From: an uncultured Clostridia bacterium
GTDB taxonomy: Bacteria; Bacillota; Clostridia; TANB77; CAG-508
Direction: 5' to 3'
Length of the DNA stretch: 45,874 nt
Assembly: GCA_947649935.1 (NCBI GenBank)
Contig: CANSTR010000014.1
Span: 1 to 45,874 of the forward strand
Both the position numbers and the translations under genes were made by a program. Of the stretch, positions 25,947 to 40,100 are shown in pieces; positions within the stretch are counted from its first letter, which is position 1; the number at the start of each line of letters is the position of its first letter. The notes beneath the pieces were generated by a model. That model ran no database searches. It saw only the letters and a list, made by a program, of their open reading frames with translations, and was not told the DNA's origin.

Positions 25947-28221
25947 ATGAAAAATCGAAACCGGAATTACTTTAGTTGCACTGGTTGTAACGATAATTGT
26001 ATTATTAATATTGGCGGGTATCAGCCTAAATCTAATTGCAGGAAGCAATGGCATCATGGAAAGAGCGACGAAGGCAGCGGATACGTATGATGAAGCGAAA
26101 GTAAAAGAATCACTAGAATTATCAAATGCAGAAATGTTAATTGATTGCTTAGGTGGAGGCGATTTAACGACAGATTTATACGATTATATAAAGGAAAGAT
26201 GCGAGCAAAATGCCAATAAAACAGCTGAAACATCGAATGGAAAATATTGGATTGATACAGATGGAAAATTTTATTACACAGACAATGACACGAATAGAAC
26301 TGTGGAACTAGGCAAAGATACAAATGGAGCTCCAATGATTATTGGAACAGGTAATTCAAATGGTGGCGGAGAAGAACAGGAAGAAATTAAAAAAGGTGTT
26401 GGAACTGACGTTATTAAGCCAGAATCTGATTATGGAACCAAAGTAAATTATAGTGCAAATGGAATCAATGATTGGAAAGTATTTTTGAATGATGGAACCA
26501 ATATATACCTAATAGCAAGTGACTATGTACCAAATAGTGGATTGGATTGTGCAGAAGGAATTACAACAAGTGGAGATTATGTTGTAACAGGAAATAGTCG
26601 AGATGGACTCATAAACTGGATGACAACGAATCTTTATTGGAGCGAATATGCAAGAGGCTATATTGGAGCAACAGCAACAGGTGGACCAACATTAGAGCAA
26701 TTTTGGGCAAGTTATAATGGTAAATATGGAACGGAGTATTCTGCGGAATATCAAGATTTAACAAGTCATGAAGGTTATAGCAATTCATTATATTTTCCTC
26801 ATACAAGTAGTTTGAATAATTGTCATGGATATTGGTTACCAACACCGAATTCAAGTAATGCAAATGGTTTGCAGGCTATTTATTGGTTTGGTTTTGTAGG
26901 AAATAATGGAGCTGGAGATGCAAACTATGCTACTCGTCCACTTGTAAAATTACCAACAAACACAGTTATGTCATGGAAAGGTGATGCGTGGGATTTAGTG
27001 GAAAAAGCAACAGAACGAATTACACCAGAAAATTATGGAGATAAGATACAATATAGTGCTAATGGAGTAGAGGACTGGAAGATATTTTTGAATGACGGAA
27101 AAAATGTGTATTTGATTGCAAGTGATTATGTGCCAAATAGCGGAATGACGATTACATCAGATATATATAGTGTTGGTGGATATTCAATATATGGAAATAA
27201 CAGAGATGGAATGGTAAATTGGATGAAAACAGAAGCAAATTGGTCCAATTATGCCACAGGATGTGAAGGAGCAACTGTAACGGGAGGTCCGACAATAGAA
27301 CAATTTTTAGCAAGTTATAACGGCAAATATGGAACAAATTATTCTAAAGAAGATTCTAATTTATTTAATCAGGTATTGGATAATGATATATTGTATTTTC
27401 CATATACAACTGGTTTTAATGATACCTATGGACAGTGGTTAGCATCAAACAATATGTCAGAGTCTAACAAGATATATTCAGTTCCTGCTGGAAATACTAG
27501 AATTGATAGCCATAATTATACTGGTACGAAATTTGGTATTCGTCCATTAGTAAAATTGCCAGCAGATGCGAGAGTAGTGGAACAAGATGGCGTTTGGAAA
27601 ATTCGTGGTGTGGCAACTACAGAAGTACAGATACCAAATTATGGAGATAAGGTAAAGTATAGTGCAAATGGAGTAGAGGATTGGAAAGTATTTTTGAATG
27701 ATGGAACCAATGTTTATTTGATTTCAAGTGAATGCGTACCAATTAGTGGAATGAAAATTACAGCAGATGTAATAACAGATGAGCAGTATAGTGTAGCAGG
27801 AGCGGGAAGTAGTAGAGAAGGGCTAATTGGCTGGATGAGAGCAGAAGAGAATTGGGCAAATTATGCCAGTGGCTTTAACAAGGCAACAGCAATAGGAGGA
27901 CCAACATCAGAACAATTTTGGGCAAGTTATAATGGAACTTATGGAACAAATTACTCAGGACAATGGGTGAATTTATCAAAAATTCATGAAGCTAAAGATG
28001 AGTTGTATTTTCCACATAAAAATAAAGCATGTTATTGGCTACCAGAATGGGCTTCAAGATTGTATTATAGAGTAGTGAATATAGTTTATTGGGATCCGCC
28101 ATACATTGGAGACAGTACTTATAGTGATGTGGGTACGTGTGGTATTCGTCCATTGGTAAAATTGCCAGCTAATGCTAAAGCAAGTAGAAATAGTGATAAA
28201 ACATGGACATTTCGAGAGTAG
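25947..28221 (+). CDS. Pilin-like secreted protein with three large repeats; N-terminus frameshifted as read
   Basis: ATG 25947 follows GGAGGGGG. One extra base near 25955-25960 separates it from the main frame. Repaired, the protein begins with a short polar stretch and TGITLVALVVTIIVLLILAG, a type IV pilin-like leader and helix, for 757 residues in total. After a linker, three copies of a ~190-residue unit start near 26430, 27035 and 27640. Each opens with YG(T/D)K and YSANG, contains DWK(V/I)FLNDG and YLI(A/S)S, and ends in RPLVKLP. The unit resembles repeats of Clostridial surface proteins, but I cannot name a function. A Bce-type operator lies upstream. Confidence 0.75.
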
Positions 28222-28232
28222 AAAGGGAATAA

Positions 28233-28256
28233 GTAGGGACACGGCGCACCGTGTCC
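28233..28256 (+). repeat. GTAGGG hairpin element after the pilin-like gene
   Basis: GTAGGGACACGG-CGCA-CCGTGTCC: an 8-bp stem with a 4-nt loop, starting 12 nt after the stop codon in gene orientation. Confidence 0.8.
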
Positions 28257-28284
28257 TAATTTTTGCGTAAATAGCAATAAAGTC

Positions 28285-28381
28285 TTGCAAAAGCGCGAAA
28301 TATGTGGTATAATGATAATAAAGTACAAATTTGTAAAAATTTACTAAAAATATTGACTTTCAGTAAAAACTTTTGTACAAT
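28285..28381 (+). promoter_or_regulatory. Tandem promoters and palindrome before the V/A-ATPase operon
   Basis: P1: TTGCAA (28285-28290), 17 nt, TATAAT (28308-28313) with the TGTGG extension. P2: TTGACT (28353-28358), 17 nt, TACAAT (28376-28381). Between them TACAAATTTGTA (28324-28335) is a perfect 12-nt palindrome just downstream of the P1 start. About 100 nt of leader with no clear structure separates P2 from the first gene. Confidence 0.65.
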
Positions 28382-28481
28382 CATTTTGTGTATGCTTCAA
28401 AATAGTGAAAAAATCAGAGGTTGCAAACAGAAATTTCTATTTTGCGGTATCAATTCTATCGATTGAAAGGGGTGGAAAAAG

Positions 28482-28796
28482 GTGGAATTTGAGAGTATCA
28501 AAAAAATTGTAGAAGCAGAAAAGGAGGCAGAAAATAAAAAAGAATCTGCTAGGCAAGAAGCTAAAGCAATTTTAGAAAAAGCAGAAAATTCAAAAGAGGC
28601 AAATCGAGTCTATTTCAAAGGTCAATTGGAAAGAAAAGCAGAAGATTTGCAAAAGGAGAAGGCAGAAGCAAATGCGCAAAAAAAAGCAAAAATACAAGCG
28701 CAAACAAATGAAATGTTAAGAAAATTACAGGCAACCTTACATGGAAATTTATCAGAAGCTGTGGATAAAATTTTTGATGAAATCATCAAAATTTAA
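28482..28796 (+). CDS. ntpF: V/A-type ATPase peripheral stalk subunit (H/G type, NtpF)
   Basis: A 104-residue protein predicted to be one long coiled coil (Lys/Glu/Ala heptads through residues 5-85). This is typical of the subunit that pairs with subunit E to form the peripheral stalk. GTG start behind AAGGGG. It is first in an operon with the same gene order as the Enterococcus hirae Na+-ATPase operon ntpFIKECGABD. Confidence 0.82.
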   Translation: MEFESIKKIVEAEKEAENKKESARQEAKAILEKAENSKEANRVYFKGQLERKAEDLQKEKAEANAQKKAKIQAQTNEMLRKLQATLHGNLSEAVDKIFDEIIKI

Positions 28797-28838
28797 AAGA
28801 AAAATGAAAATTAGTACAGAAAGGGATGATAAAAGGAA

Positions 28839-31228
<2,390 letters not shown>

Positions 31229-31259
31229 TTTTAGCGAAAAAAGAAAGGAGATAGAATGC

Positions 31260-31823
31260 GTGGAAGAAGAAGTAATCTTGAATAAAATCATTGAAGATGC
31301 TGAAAAAGAGGCTGATTTGGTGATTGCAGGGGCACAAGAAAAGGCGAAAGAAATTGAAGAAGAAAATCGAAATAGAGCGATTAAGCAAAGTCAAGAGCAA
31401 TTTGAAATTGTGAAAGCACAAATTGAGCGAGAGGCAGTGGCTGATTTGGAAAAAGCAGAATTTGAGTCAAGAAGTGCTGTGTTAGCGGAAAAAAAGAAAA
31501 TTATTGAGATTGTGAAAGAAAAAGTAAAACAAAAAATCAAAGATTTGAGTGATAAAGAATACATTAAAATTGTGGATGAAAAATTGGCAAAATATAAAAA
31601 TGAAGAAGATGTTGTTGTGATTTTGCCGAAAAAATGTTATCCTGCGCTGAAAAAAATTGCGACAGATTATCATATGAAAGTGTTAGAGGAAACTGATGCA
31701 TTTGAGTCAGGTGTGATGATTCAATGTGGAAACATCGAATATAATTACGATTTTGAGGAAAATATGAAATTCATGGATGAAGAAATTGAAAAAGAAATTG
31801 CTACGATTTTATTTAAATCTTAA
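31260..31823 (+). CDS. ntpE: V/A-type ATPase subunit E (peripheral stalk)
   Basis: A 187-residue protein with an N-terminal coiled coil rich in Glu/Lys/Ala and a folded C-terminal domain (VVVILPKKCYPALKKI). I chose GTG 31260, 9 nt behind AAAGGAG; the longer in-frame start at 31209 lies inside ntpK. It is the partner of the first-gene product in the stalk. Confidence 0.88.
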   Translation: MEEEVILNKIIEDAEKEADLVIAGAQEKAKEIEEENRNRAIKQSQEQFEIVKAQIEREAVADLEKAEFESRSAVLAEKKKIIEIVKEKVKQKIKDLSDKEYIKIVDEKLAKYKNEEDVVVILPKKCYPALKKIATDYHMKVLEETDAFESGVMIQCGNIEYNYDFEENMKFMDEEIEKEIATILFKS

Positions 31824-31847
31824 GTGTTGCCAGAATAGGAGGTACGT

Positions 31848-32813
31848 ATGGAGATATATCCTTATGCAGTAGCGAAAATAAAAGTAAGAGAAAATCGATT
31901 ACTAACGAATGAGAATTTGGAACAATTGGCGCAAGAAGAGGAAATGGAAAGAATTGTATCGAGTTTGATGGAAAAAGATTACAATTTTGAGATGGTTTCT
32001 CGTTATGAAGATTATGAAGTCGTTCTAAAAAAAGCAGAAGAGGACATGTACAAATTGATTAAGGAAATTATCGAAGAGAAAAATATTGCGGAAATATTTT
32101 TGAGTAAAAATGATTTTTATAATATGAAATTGATTTTGAAATCACACGTGGAAGGCAAAGATTATCAAGATAAATTGTTGAACAGTGGAACGGTTTCGAA
32201 AGAAGAAATTTCAAGAATTATGGAAAGTGAGGCGTATGACCGATTAAGCAAAAATCGAAAACAAGCCATTTTGGATGCGATGGAAGCTTACCAAAAAACG
32301 AAAATGCCATTTATCATTGATGCCATTTTAGATAAGGAATGTTTTCATCATATGAAAAAATTGGCGGCGCAGATGAAAAATGATTTTATTGCGAAATATA
32401 TGACGAATTTGATTGATATTACGAACATCAAAACATTTTTCAGAGTGCGAAAAATCTACAAAGACCCCTACATATTTGAAGTTTCTTATATCGAAGGTGG
32501 AAAAATTACGCTCAATCATTTTATGGAAAATTTGGACGAAGATGAGCAAAATCTAAAATATAAATTTATGGGATTTTCAAGCACGATTGCGCAAGCGATT
32601 GACCATTATGAGAATTTGGACCAATTTTGTGATAATTACATCATGAATTACATGAAGGAAGCGAAGTTAAAGGCACTTACGATTGAGCCGATTGTTGCGT
32701 ATATTTATGCGAAAAAAACAGAGTTTAAAAATATTAGAATTATTTTTTCAGGCAAGTTAAATGGCGTGAGTCCTGAAAGAATTAAGGAAAGGCTAAGGGA
32801 AAGTTATGTATAA
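31848..32813 (+). CDS. ntpC: V/A-type ATPase subunit C (d-type socket)
   Basis: A 321-residue protein of the V-ATPase AC39/C family that sits on the c-ring and receives the central shaft. Recognisable segments are YPYAVAKIKVRENRLL at the N-terminus, KNDFYNMKLILKSHVEG in the middle, and EPIVAYIYAKKTEFKNIRII near the end. It overlaps the next gene by 8 nt. Confidence 0.92.
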   Translation: MEIYPYAVAKIKVRENRLLTNENLEQLAQEEEMERIVSSLMEKDYNFEMVSRYEDYEVVLKKAEEDMYKLIKEIIEEKNIAEIFLSKNDFYNMKLILKSHVEGKDYQDKLLNSGTVSKEEISRIMESEAYDRLSKNRKQAILDAMEAYQKTKMPFIIDAILDKECFHHMKKLAAQMKNDFIAKYMTNLIDITNIKTFFRVRKIYKDPYIFEVSYIEGGKITLNHFMENLDEDEQNLKYKFMGFSSTIAQAIDHYENLDQFCDNYIMNYMKEAKLKALTIEPIVAYIYAKKTEFKNIRIIFSGKLNGVSPERIKERLRESYV

Positions 32814-33126
32814 AATAGCCGTAGTGGGGGATAAAGAGTCGATATTTGGTTTTTCTGCCATAGGAATGGATATTTTTCCAGCCTATGAAGAAGAGGATGT
32901 GAAACAAATTATCCCGAAATTAATAGAGGAAAATTATGCGATTATTTATATCACGGAAAGTGTAAGCAGGAAGGCAGAAAAATATTTAGCAAAATTGCAA
33001 ACGAATCAAATTCCGGCCATTGTCACCATTCCAAGTAATGCGGGAAGTTTGCATTATGGGGAAAATAGAATCAAAGATATGGTGCAAAAGGCAGTTGGAA
33101 TTGAGATTAATTTTAAAGAAGCGTGA
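32806..33126 (+). CDS. ntpG: V/A-type ATPase subunit F (NtpG)
   Basis: A 106-residue Rossmann-like protein. It opens MYKIAVVGDKESIFGFSAIG and continues YAIIYITESVSRK, typical of subunit F, which binds the central shaft subunit D. The Enterococcus name for this subunit is NtpG. Confidence 0.9.
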   Translation: MYKIAVVGDKESIFGFSAIGMDIFPAYEEEDVKQIIPKLIEENYAIIYITESVSRKAEKYLAKLQTNQIPAIVTIPSNAGSLHYGENRIKDMVQKAVGIEINFKEA

Positions 33127-33154
33127 GAAATTTTGAAAGAAGGAGATGAAAAGA

Positions 33155-34927
33155 TTGAAACAAGGAATTATAACAAAAGTAGCAGGTCCTTTGGTGATTG
33201 CAAAAGGCATGGAAGAAGCCAATATGTTTGATGTTGTGAAGGTATCAGATAAAAACTTGATTGGTGAAATTATTGAAATGCATGGAGAAAATGCATCCAT
33301 CCAAGTTTATGAGGAAACTTCTGGCGTTGGACCTGGCGAAAAAATTGTGCAAACAGGAATGCCACTTAGCGTTGAATTAGGCCCTGGCATGCTAACTTCG
33401 ATTTACGATGGAATTCAAAGACCGCTGGATAAAATTTACCAAAAAACGGGTAAAAATATCGAAAGAGGTGTGGAAGTTAACAGCATTGATAAAGAAAGAA
33501 AATGGACGTTTGTGCCAAAGAAACATGTTGGTGATACGATCAAGCCTGGAGATATCATAGGAATTGTGCAGGAAACGAAAGTGATTGAATGCAGAATTAT
33601 GGTTCCAGTGGGCGTAGAAGGAATTATCAAAGAAATAAAATCAGGTGACCATACCGTAGTCGAAGATATTTGTATGGTGGAAGATAAAAAAGGAAAAATG
33701 CACGCCATTCAAATGATGCAAAAATGGCCTGTTAGAAAGCCAAGAAAAGTGGCTAAAAAGTTAAATCCAGATGATATGTTAGTCACTGGGCAAAGGGTCA
33801 TTGATACCTTTTTTCCAATTGCAAAAGGTGGAACGTGCGCGATACCAGGAGCATTTGGTAGTGGAAAAACGGTCATTCAACATCAATTGGCAAAATGGGC
33901 AGATGCCGATATCATCATTTATGTTGGTTGTGGCGAACGTGGAAACGAGATGACAGAAGTTTTGACCGAATTTCCAAACTTGATTGACCCACGTACCAAA
34001 GATTCATTGATGAATCGTACGGTTTTGATTGCCAACACGTCTGATATGCCAGTGGCAGCAAGGGAAGCGTCAATTTACACAGGAATTACGATTGCAGAAT
34101 ATTATCGTGATATGGGCTACAATGTCGCTTTGATGGCAGATTCTACGTCAAGATGGGCAGAAGCGTTGCGTGAAATGAGTGGAAGATTGGAAGAAATGCC
34201 TGGTGAAGAGGGTTACCCAGCATATCTTGGTTCCAGAATTGCAGAATTTTATGAAAGAGCTGGAAAAGTAGAATGCTTAGGTGGCGACGGAAGAATTGGA
34301 ACATTGACTGTCATTGGAGCCGTTTCGCCAGCTGGTGGTGATATTTCAGAGCCAGTCAGCCAAAGTTCGCTTCGTATTGTAAAAGTGTTCTGGGGCTTGG
34401 ATGCTGGATTGGCTGCCAAAAGACATTTCCCATCCATTAACTGGTTGACGAGTTATTCGTTATACAAAGAGCAAGCCGAGAAATGGGAAAGAGAAAATAT
34501 CAGTGACGAATTTGTTTCACTAAAAAATGAAGCGATGTCGATTTTGCAAGAAGAAGCCAAATTGCAAGAAATCGTGCAATTGGTTGGTATTGATGCGGTT
34601 TCAAGCAAAGATAGAGTGACCTTAGAAGTGGCCAGAATTTTGAGAGAAGATTATTTGGCGCAAGACGCCTTTGATGATGTTGACGCATATGCTTCAAGTC
34701 ACAAACAAGAGCGCATTTTGAAAATGATTTTCAAATTCTATGACAAAATGAGCAAAGCCGTTTTGGCAGGTGTGAATGTGGAAGAATATACGAAATTGTC
34801 TTATGTTGCAAGAATTGGTAAAGCGAAATTTATTGAAGAAGAAAAAGTGGACAACGAATTTGATGAAATTGAAAAAGCAATGGAGCGCGAAACAGACGAA
34901 ATTATGGAAAAAGGAGGTCTAGTTTAA
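33155..34927 (+). CDS. ntpA: V/A-type ATPase catalytic subunit A
   Basis: The 590-residue catalytic subunit. It has the N-terminal barrel ([14 protein letters not shown]), the bulge domain, the P-loop [23 protein letters not shown], and the [20 protein letters not shown] segment. TTG 33155 is preferred because GAAGGAG ends 9 nt before it, whereas ATG 33146 touches that site. It overlaps ntpB by one base (TAATG). Confidence 0.96.
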   Translation: MKQGIITKVAGPLVIAKGMEEANMFDVVKVSDKNLIGEIIEMHGENASIQVYEETSGVGPGEKIVQTGMPLSVELGPGMLTSIYDGIQRPLDKIYQKTGKNIERGVEVNSIDKERKWTFVPKKHVGDTIKPGDIIGIVQETKVIECRIMVPVGVEGIIKEIKSGDHTVVEDICMVEDKKGKMHAIQMMQKWPVRKPRKVAKKLNPDDMLVTGQRVIDTFFPIAKGGTCAIPGAFGSGKTVIQHQLAKWADADIIIYVGCGERGNEMTEVLTEFPNLIDPRTKDSLMNRTVLIANTSDMPVAAREASIYTGITIAEYYRDMGYNVALMADSTSRWAEALREMSGRLEEMPGEEGYPAYLGSRIAEFYERAGKVECLGGDGRIGTLTVIGAVSPAGGDISEPVSQSSLRIVKVFWGLDAGLAAKRHFPSINWLTSYSLYKEQAEKWERENISDEFVSLKNEAMSILQEEAKLQEIVQLVGIDAVSSKDRVTLEVARILREDYLAQDAFDDVDAYASSHKQERILKMIFKFYDKMSKAVLAGVNVEEYTKLSYVARIGKAKFIEEEKVDNEFDEIEKAMERETDEIMEKGGLV

Positions 34928-36300
34928 TGATAAAAGAATATAAAACCATTCAAGAAACAGCAGGACCTTTGATGTTGGTAGAAAATGTTGAAAATGTGAA
35001 ATATGATGAAATTGGAGAAATCAAACTTCAAAATGGAGAAACGAGATTGTGCAAAGTGCTAGAAGTCACAGAAGATGCTGCTTTGGTACAATTATTCGAA
35101 AGCAGTAGTGGGATTAATTTAAAAGAATCCAAGGTCAGATTTTTGGGAAAAGGGCTAGAATTTGGCGTATCGAAAAACATTTTGGGGCGCGTTTTTAACG
35201 GCATGGGAAAAGCGATTGACGGCATGCCAAATGTGATTGCAGACAAAAAAGTGGATATCAATGGAAAACCAATCAATCCAGCAGCCAGAATTTTTCCATC
35301 CGAATTTATTCAAACAGGTGTATCTTCGATTGATGGATTGAATACGTTAGTTATCGGGCAAAAATTGCCAATTTTCTCAGGTTCTGGACTTCCTCATGCA
35401 GAATTGGCAGTGCAAATTGCAAAACAAGCCAAAGTTTTGAAGGAAGATACGAAATTTGCGGTTGTGTTTGCTGCGATTGGAATTCCGTTTGAAGATGCCG
35501 AATATTTCACGAATAGTTTGCGTGAAACAGGCGCGATTAGCCGTTCGGTTATGTTCATCAATTTGGCGAATGACCCAGCAGTAGAGCGTATTTCAACGCC
35601 TCGTATGGCGCTAACAGCGGCAGAATATTTGGCGTATGAAGAAAATATGCAAGTATTGGTCATCATGACAGATATGACGAATTATGCAGAAGCGCTTCGT
35701 GAGGTTTCTGCGGCGAGAAAGGAAATCCCTGGAAGAAGAGCGTATCCAGGTTATTTGTACACCGATTTATCAACGATTTATGAGCGTGCTGGTAAAATCA
35801 AAGGAAAAGAAGGTTCTGTTACCATGATTCCGATTTTGACCATGCCAGAAGATGACAAAACTCACCCAGTGCCGGATTTAACAGGCTATATCACAGAAGG
35901 GCAAATTGTGCTTAGCAGAGATTTGAATAAACGAGGAATGACGCCACCAGTGGATGTGTTGCTTTCTTTGTCGCGTTTGAAAAATGAAGGTATCGGAAAA
36001 GGTAAGACGAGAGAGGACCATTCTGGTGTTTTGAATCAGCTATTTGCGTCATATGCGCGTGGAAAAGATGCCAAAGAATTGATGGCAATTTTGGGCGAAA
36101 GTGCACTTTCTGAGCTAGACCGCATGTACGCTAAATTTGCGGACGATTTTGAAAAAGAATTTATTGCTCAAGGTTTTGACGCCAACAGAAGTATCGAAGA
36201 AACGCTAAACATTGGCTGGAAGTTGCTATCAACGTTGCCAAAACAGGAATTGAAACGTATCAAAGATGTATTTATTGATAAATATTACGTGGAAGATTAG
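34927..36300 (+). CDS. ntpB: V/A-type ATPase non-catalytic subunit B
   Basis: A 457-residue partner of subunit A in the A3B3 ring. Typical segments are [52 protein letters not shown] (no P-loop, as expected), and [18 protein letters not shown]. Its stop is followed after 3 nt by a GTAGAGG element. Confidence 0.96.
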   Translation: MIKEYKTIQETAGPLMLVENVENVKYDEIGEIKLQNGETRLCKVLEVTEDAALVQLFESSSGINLKESKVRFLGKGLEFGVSKNILGRVFNGMGKAIDGMPNVIADKKVDINGKPINPAARIFPSEFIQTGVSSIDGLNTLVIGQKLPIFSGSGLPHAELAVQIAKQAKVLKEDTKFAVVFAAIGIPFEDAEYFTNSLRETGAISRSVMFINLANDPAVERISTPRMALTAAEYLAYEENMQVLVIMTDMTNYAEALREVSAARKEIPGRRAYPGYLYTDLSTIYERAGKIKGKEGSVTMIPILTMPEDDKTHPVPDLTGYITEGQIVLSRDLNKRGMTPPVDVLLSLSRLKNEGIGKGKTREDHSGVLNQLFASYARGKDAKELMAILGESALSELDRMYAKFADDFEKEFIAQGFDANRSIEETLNIGWKLLSTLPKQELKRIKDVFIDKYYVED

Positions 36301-36303
36301 ATT

Positions 36304-36328
36304 GTAGAGGTCGATGCCTACATCGACC
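36304..36328 (+). repeat. GTAGAGG hairpin element inside the ATPase operon
   Basis: A copy of the dispersed element between ntpB and ntpD, stem GGTCGATG/CATCGACC. It lies within a polycistronic unit, so it cannot be an obligate terminator. The ntpD ribosome binding site AAAGGG follows directly. Confidence 0.82.
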
Positions 36329-36342
36329 AGAAAGGGATAAAT

Positions 36343-36975
36343 ATGGCGATATTAAATGTAAATTTAACGCGTATCGAAAGTATCAATTTAAAAAAATCGC
36401 TAAAAACGGCGCAAAAAGGGCATAAACTTTTGAAAGATAAGTTAGACGAATTAATTAAGCAATTGCTAAAAATGGTGCAAGAAAATCAAAAACTTCGTCG
36501 CCAAACAGACGAGATGTTGAAAAATACGTATCAAAATTTTATGCTTGCCAAAGCGGTGATTGGAGAAGGATACATTGAGGAAGCATTGATTATTCCGAGA
36601 AAATCGGTTTCTGTGGAAATTGGCGAAACAAGCATTATGAGTGTTAAAATTCCAGAGTTTCATTTTCAAGAAAAACAGGAAGAAACGGAAAATAAGGCAC
36701 TTTACGGATTTGCGTATACCACTTCTGAATTAGACCGCGCGATTGAGAGTTTTGCAGAAGTTTCCGAAAAATTGTTGGAACTTGCGCAAAACGAAAAGGC
36801 GATTGAGTTGATCGCAAACGAAATCGAAAAAACAAGAAGAAGAGTGAATGCCATCGAAAATGTGACGATTCCAAATTACATTGATACGATTAAATATATT
36901 GGATTAAAATTATCAGAAGATGAGAGAGCATCGACTTCGAGGTTGATGAAGATTAAGGAGATGCTTGTAAAATAG
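36343..36975 (+). CDS. ntpD: V/A-type ATPase subunit D (central shaft)
   Basis: The 210-residue rotor shaft, a long antiparallel coiled coil at both ends. Typical segments are NLTRIESINLKKSLKTAQKG, HKLLKDKLDELIKQLL, and EKTRRRVNAIENVTIPNYID near the C-terminus. Last gene of the operon. Confidence 0.94.
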   Translation: MAILNVNLTRIESINLKKSLKTAQKGHKLLKDKLDELIKQLLKMVQENQKLRRQTDEMLKNTYQNFMLAKAVIGEGYIEEALIIPRKSVSVEIGETSIMSVKIPEFHFQEKQEETENKALYGFAYTTSELDRAIESFAEVSEKLLELAQNEKAIELIANEIEKTRRRVNAIENVTIPNYIDTIKYIGLKLSEDERASTSRLMKIKEMLVK

Positions 36976-36980
36976 AGAGA

Positions 36981-37014
36981 AAAAAAGATGTTACAAAAAT
37001 GTAGCATCTTTTTT
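36981..37014 (+). terminator. Terminator of the V/A-ATPase operon
   Basis: AAAAAAGATGTTACA (36981-36995) pairs with TGTAGCATCTTTTTT (37000-37014), one G-T pair and an AAAA loop. Confidence 0.92.
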
Positions 37015-37038
37015 GTATAAAAAGGAAAATTTGAAATA

Positions 37039-37097
37039 TTACAATTCTGTAACATTCCCAAAATCCCTTGACAAAACGAAACTTCCAGTGTTACAAT
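37039..37097 (+). promoter_or_regulatory. Bce-type operator-like site and promoter of the InlB-repeat gene
   Basis: TTACA-ATTC-TGTAA (37039-37052) fits TnACA-N4-TGTAA. It is followed by TTGACA (37068-37073), 18 nt, TACAAT (37092-37097). The arrangement parallels the 25947 gene. Confidence 0.58.
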
Positions 37098-37136
37098 AAT
37101 TGTATATAATAATTAACATAAATGGAGGAAAAACAA

Positions 37137-40100
37137 ATGAAAAAACACAACGGCATCACACTAATTGCCTTAGTCGTAACCATCATCATCCTGCTCATCC
37201 TAGCAGGCGTAACTCTAAATTTAATCAACAGCGATAATGGCATCATCGCGCAAGCTCGCTGGGCAGAATTTGTCACGGAATACGAAAAGCTGGACGAGCA
37301 AAAGGAATTGTATGTTGCAGGCAAGCAAATGGACAAACTAAGCGAAGAATACTCAAAAGCAGACTGGAGGTCGCTTTTCACCAACGTTTCGTACGCGCTA
37401 GATGTGCCAGAAACGCTGTATCCAGTGGACTTAAATCAGCCGTTTTCCACATGGGACGCAGTTGACACTTTGCAAGATACAATTTGCTATGTAGAAAATC
37501 TGCAATTTTCAGAATTATTTGACAAGTCAAAAGTGGATTTATATCGCGTCGATTTGACGCTCATTCCCAAAATTGAATTGCGCCGAGATTACATCATAAA
37601 TATCGTCACAGGGATGCTTTATTACATAGATGGCGAGCCCTACAAAGGCTTGGTTTATCATACACCGCGATATGGTGTGCCTAAAAAAACAGAGCCAGAT
37701 ATTCCAGACAATCCAGACCCGGACGATCCAGATAATCCTCCAACACCAACGCCACCAGTGTATCCAGACGAGCCAGGGAAAAGTTTGAATATTCACTATT
37801 TGTCGTATGAGGCGGAAGGTTACGCGCAGGAAGTTGCCTACGAAGACACCATTTGCGCCACTTTGGACAAAAATAAATTTGCAAGAGATGGTTATACTTT
37901 CATGTATTGGCTCGATAACACATCAAAATACGATGGTTCAACGATGACAGGAGATTTTAGAAAAACAGAAGGCTATTTTGGAGTTGCGAATAATTTGGTG
38001 AAAGTTTTGGATGAAAATTGGGAAGAAGACATCCTTGACATCATCCAAAGTTATGAAGAATATGAAGAAGACGGTTTTGAAGCAGATGGCGAAGAACAAG
38101 ATCCAGATGAAGCACCAGAGCCAACCATGGAAGAAGAACGCAGAAACGAAATTCTAGATTATTTCAATGGCTACGAAACGGCCATTCGCAATTTATTCAC
38201 AAACAGCACCATGAATTTGAATGGTTTAGCAGATTGGTTTGTGGCCAATCAAGCGTATTTAGCGCAATTGCAAGAATATGAAAATGGCTTAGAAGACATC
38301 TTGTATGACGACGAAGAAGAGTTATCCTATAATGGCACAATTTATTACGACCAACAAACTGGAGTCGCCATGAATGGGAAAGACCTGTGGTTGCAAGCCA
38401 TCTGGACGTTGCATCCACTAACGCTAGACGCTAATGGTGGCTTGATTGAAGAGCAGCCAAAAATCACAGTTGAATTAGAACCAGGTTTGGAATATGGCGA
38501 TGCTATTTTTGACCCAGATGACCGCGAAGATTACATATTTGCAGGCTGGTTTACATCGCCAAGTGGTGGCACGCAAATCGTCGAAGAAAATATTTACCAA
38601 ACGGCAGAATTGCCAGGAAAAACCTTGTATGCGCATTGGGTCAAGGAAAAGGACGATTCAGGAGAGCCAAATCCAGAAATTGTGCCAATCACGTATGACG
38701 CCAATGGCGGAACATTAACAAATTCAGGAACAACAGTTACAACCATCACAAAAAACAAAGTCAAAGGTACGAAAATTGGTTCTATGCCAGAACCATACAA
38801 AGACAGGAGAATATTTGACGGCTGGTGGACCGAGCCAAATGGAGGAATGCAAGTAACAGCAAACACAACAGTTACTGGAGCAATGACCGTGTTTGCCCAT
38901 TGGACAGAAGGAAATTTTGTAGATTTAGACTTAGTTGGTGGCGAATTAGTTCACAATTTCAAGTACAGTTGGCAAGTACAAAGTTATTTTAATGAGTGGA
39001 ATGCAGTCAGATTCAGTGGAATTCAGGTAGCCAATGGGAGAAAAATAGGAAAACAAGCGAAATATTGGCAGTTGCCAGTGACTTGGAGACCAAGAAACAT
39101 CAGAAAAGTTCGCTATGTAACGCAACCAAATGGCAAACAACGTGCAGTAAAATCAAGGTTTAAAGGCTGGTTTACACAGCCAGAAGGTGCAGGAACGAAG
39201 ATTAAATATTATAGCAAATACTATGATTCGTATGGAAAAAATTTATATGCAAACTGGAAAGATCCCTATGTCATCACGTATGACGCCAATGGTGGAAAGT
39301 TCGGAAAAACAGCGACACAGAAGCAACGCTACAACAAATACATTGGGCAGAGATATCCACGAGTTTCTACGCCAAAGCAAGAAGGTTACCGTTTCTTGGG
39401 CTGGTACGATAGTCCAGTCGGTGGCAATAAAATTGAAATGAATAATTGGAGTTACACCATAAATGGCGATGCTACGCTATATGCGCAATGGGAAAAAGTG
39501 AATTTTACGTTGCAAATCACGGATAAAACAGACAGCAGCTGGAACCAATCCATTACGCCAATAGACTGCGATTTATCAACTTGTACGATTTATTACAAAT
39601 ATTCGAAAAAACAAGAAAATGCAAAAAAACATATTTCGTCATACACGACGAAGAAAAACACGGTAACGAATAGAAAAGCAGGCACGACGTATTACGTTTG
39701 GGCGATGGTGAAAAGTAAGAATAATGAGAGATTTTATAGCAATGTCGTGGAAGTGACATTGGATTATGCGATTTTAGATTTTACAGTATCAGTAAATACA
39801 ATTACGGATACAAGTTTTAAGATGGCAAGTGCAGTTACGGCAGCTAGCGAGGTATCTTCATTAGTGGGATATACGATACATTATGAAGTTTCCAATACGG
39901 TTCCAACATCTAATACAAGTATAGGAGGACTTCAAAATTCGACGTCGGCAAGTTATACAAAAGGAGAAACGAAAAAAACGTATTATGTTTGGGCTTATGC
40001 AACCAAAAGTGGGCGCCCAACGGTTGGAAGTAAAAATTATTCTGTTGTTAAAATGGGACACTCTAAGCATATTGGTGATACGATTAATGGTGGAGATTGT

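Noticed and set aside
26054..27337. Leu/His-rich minus-strand ORFs opposite the pilin-like repeats
   Set aside because: They repeat with the sense-strand repeats and have no start signals.
36981..37014. TTACA-AAAA-TGTA as a fifth Bce-type operator
   Set aside because: It is the tip of the V/A-ATPase operon terminator hairpin, its last half-site base differs, and it lies too far from a promoter to add support.
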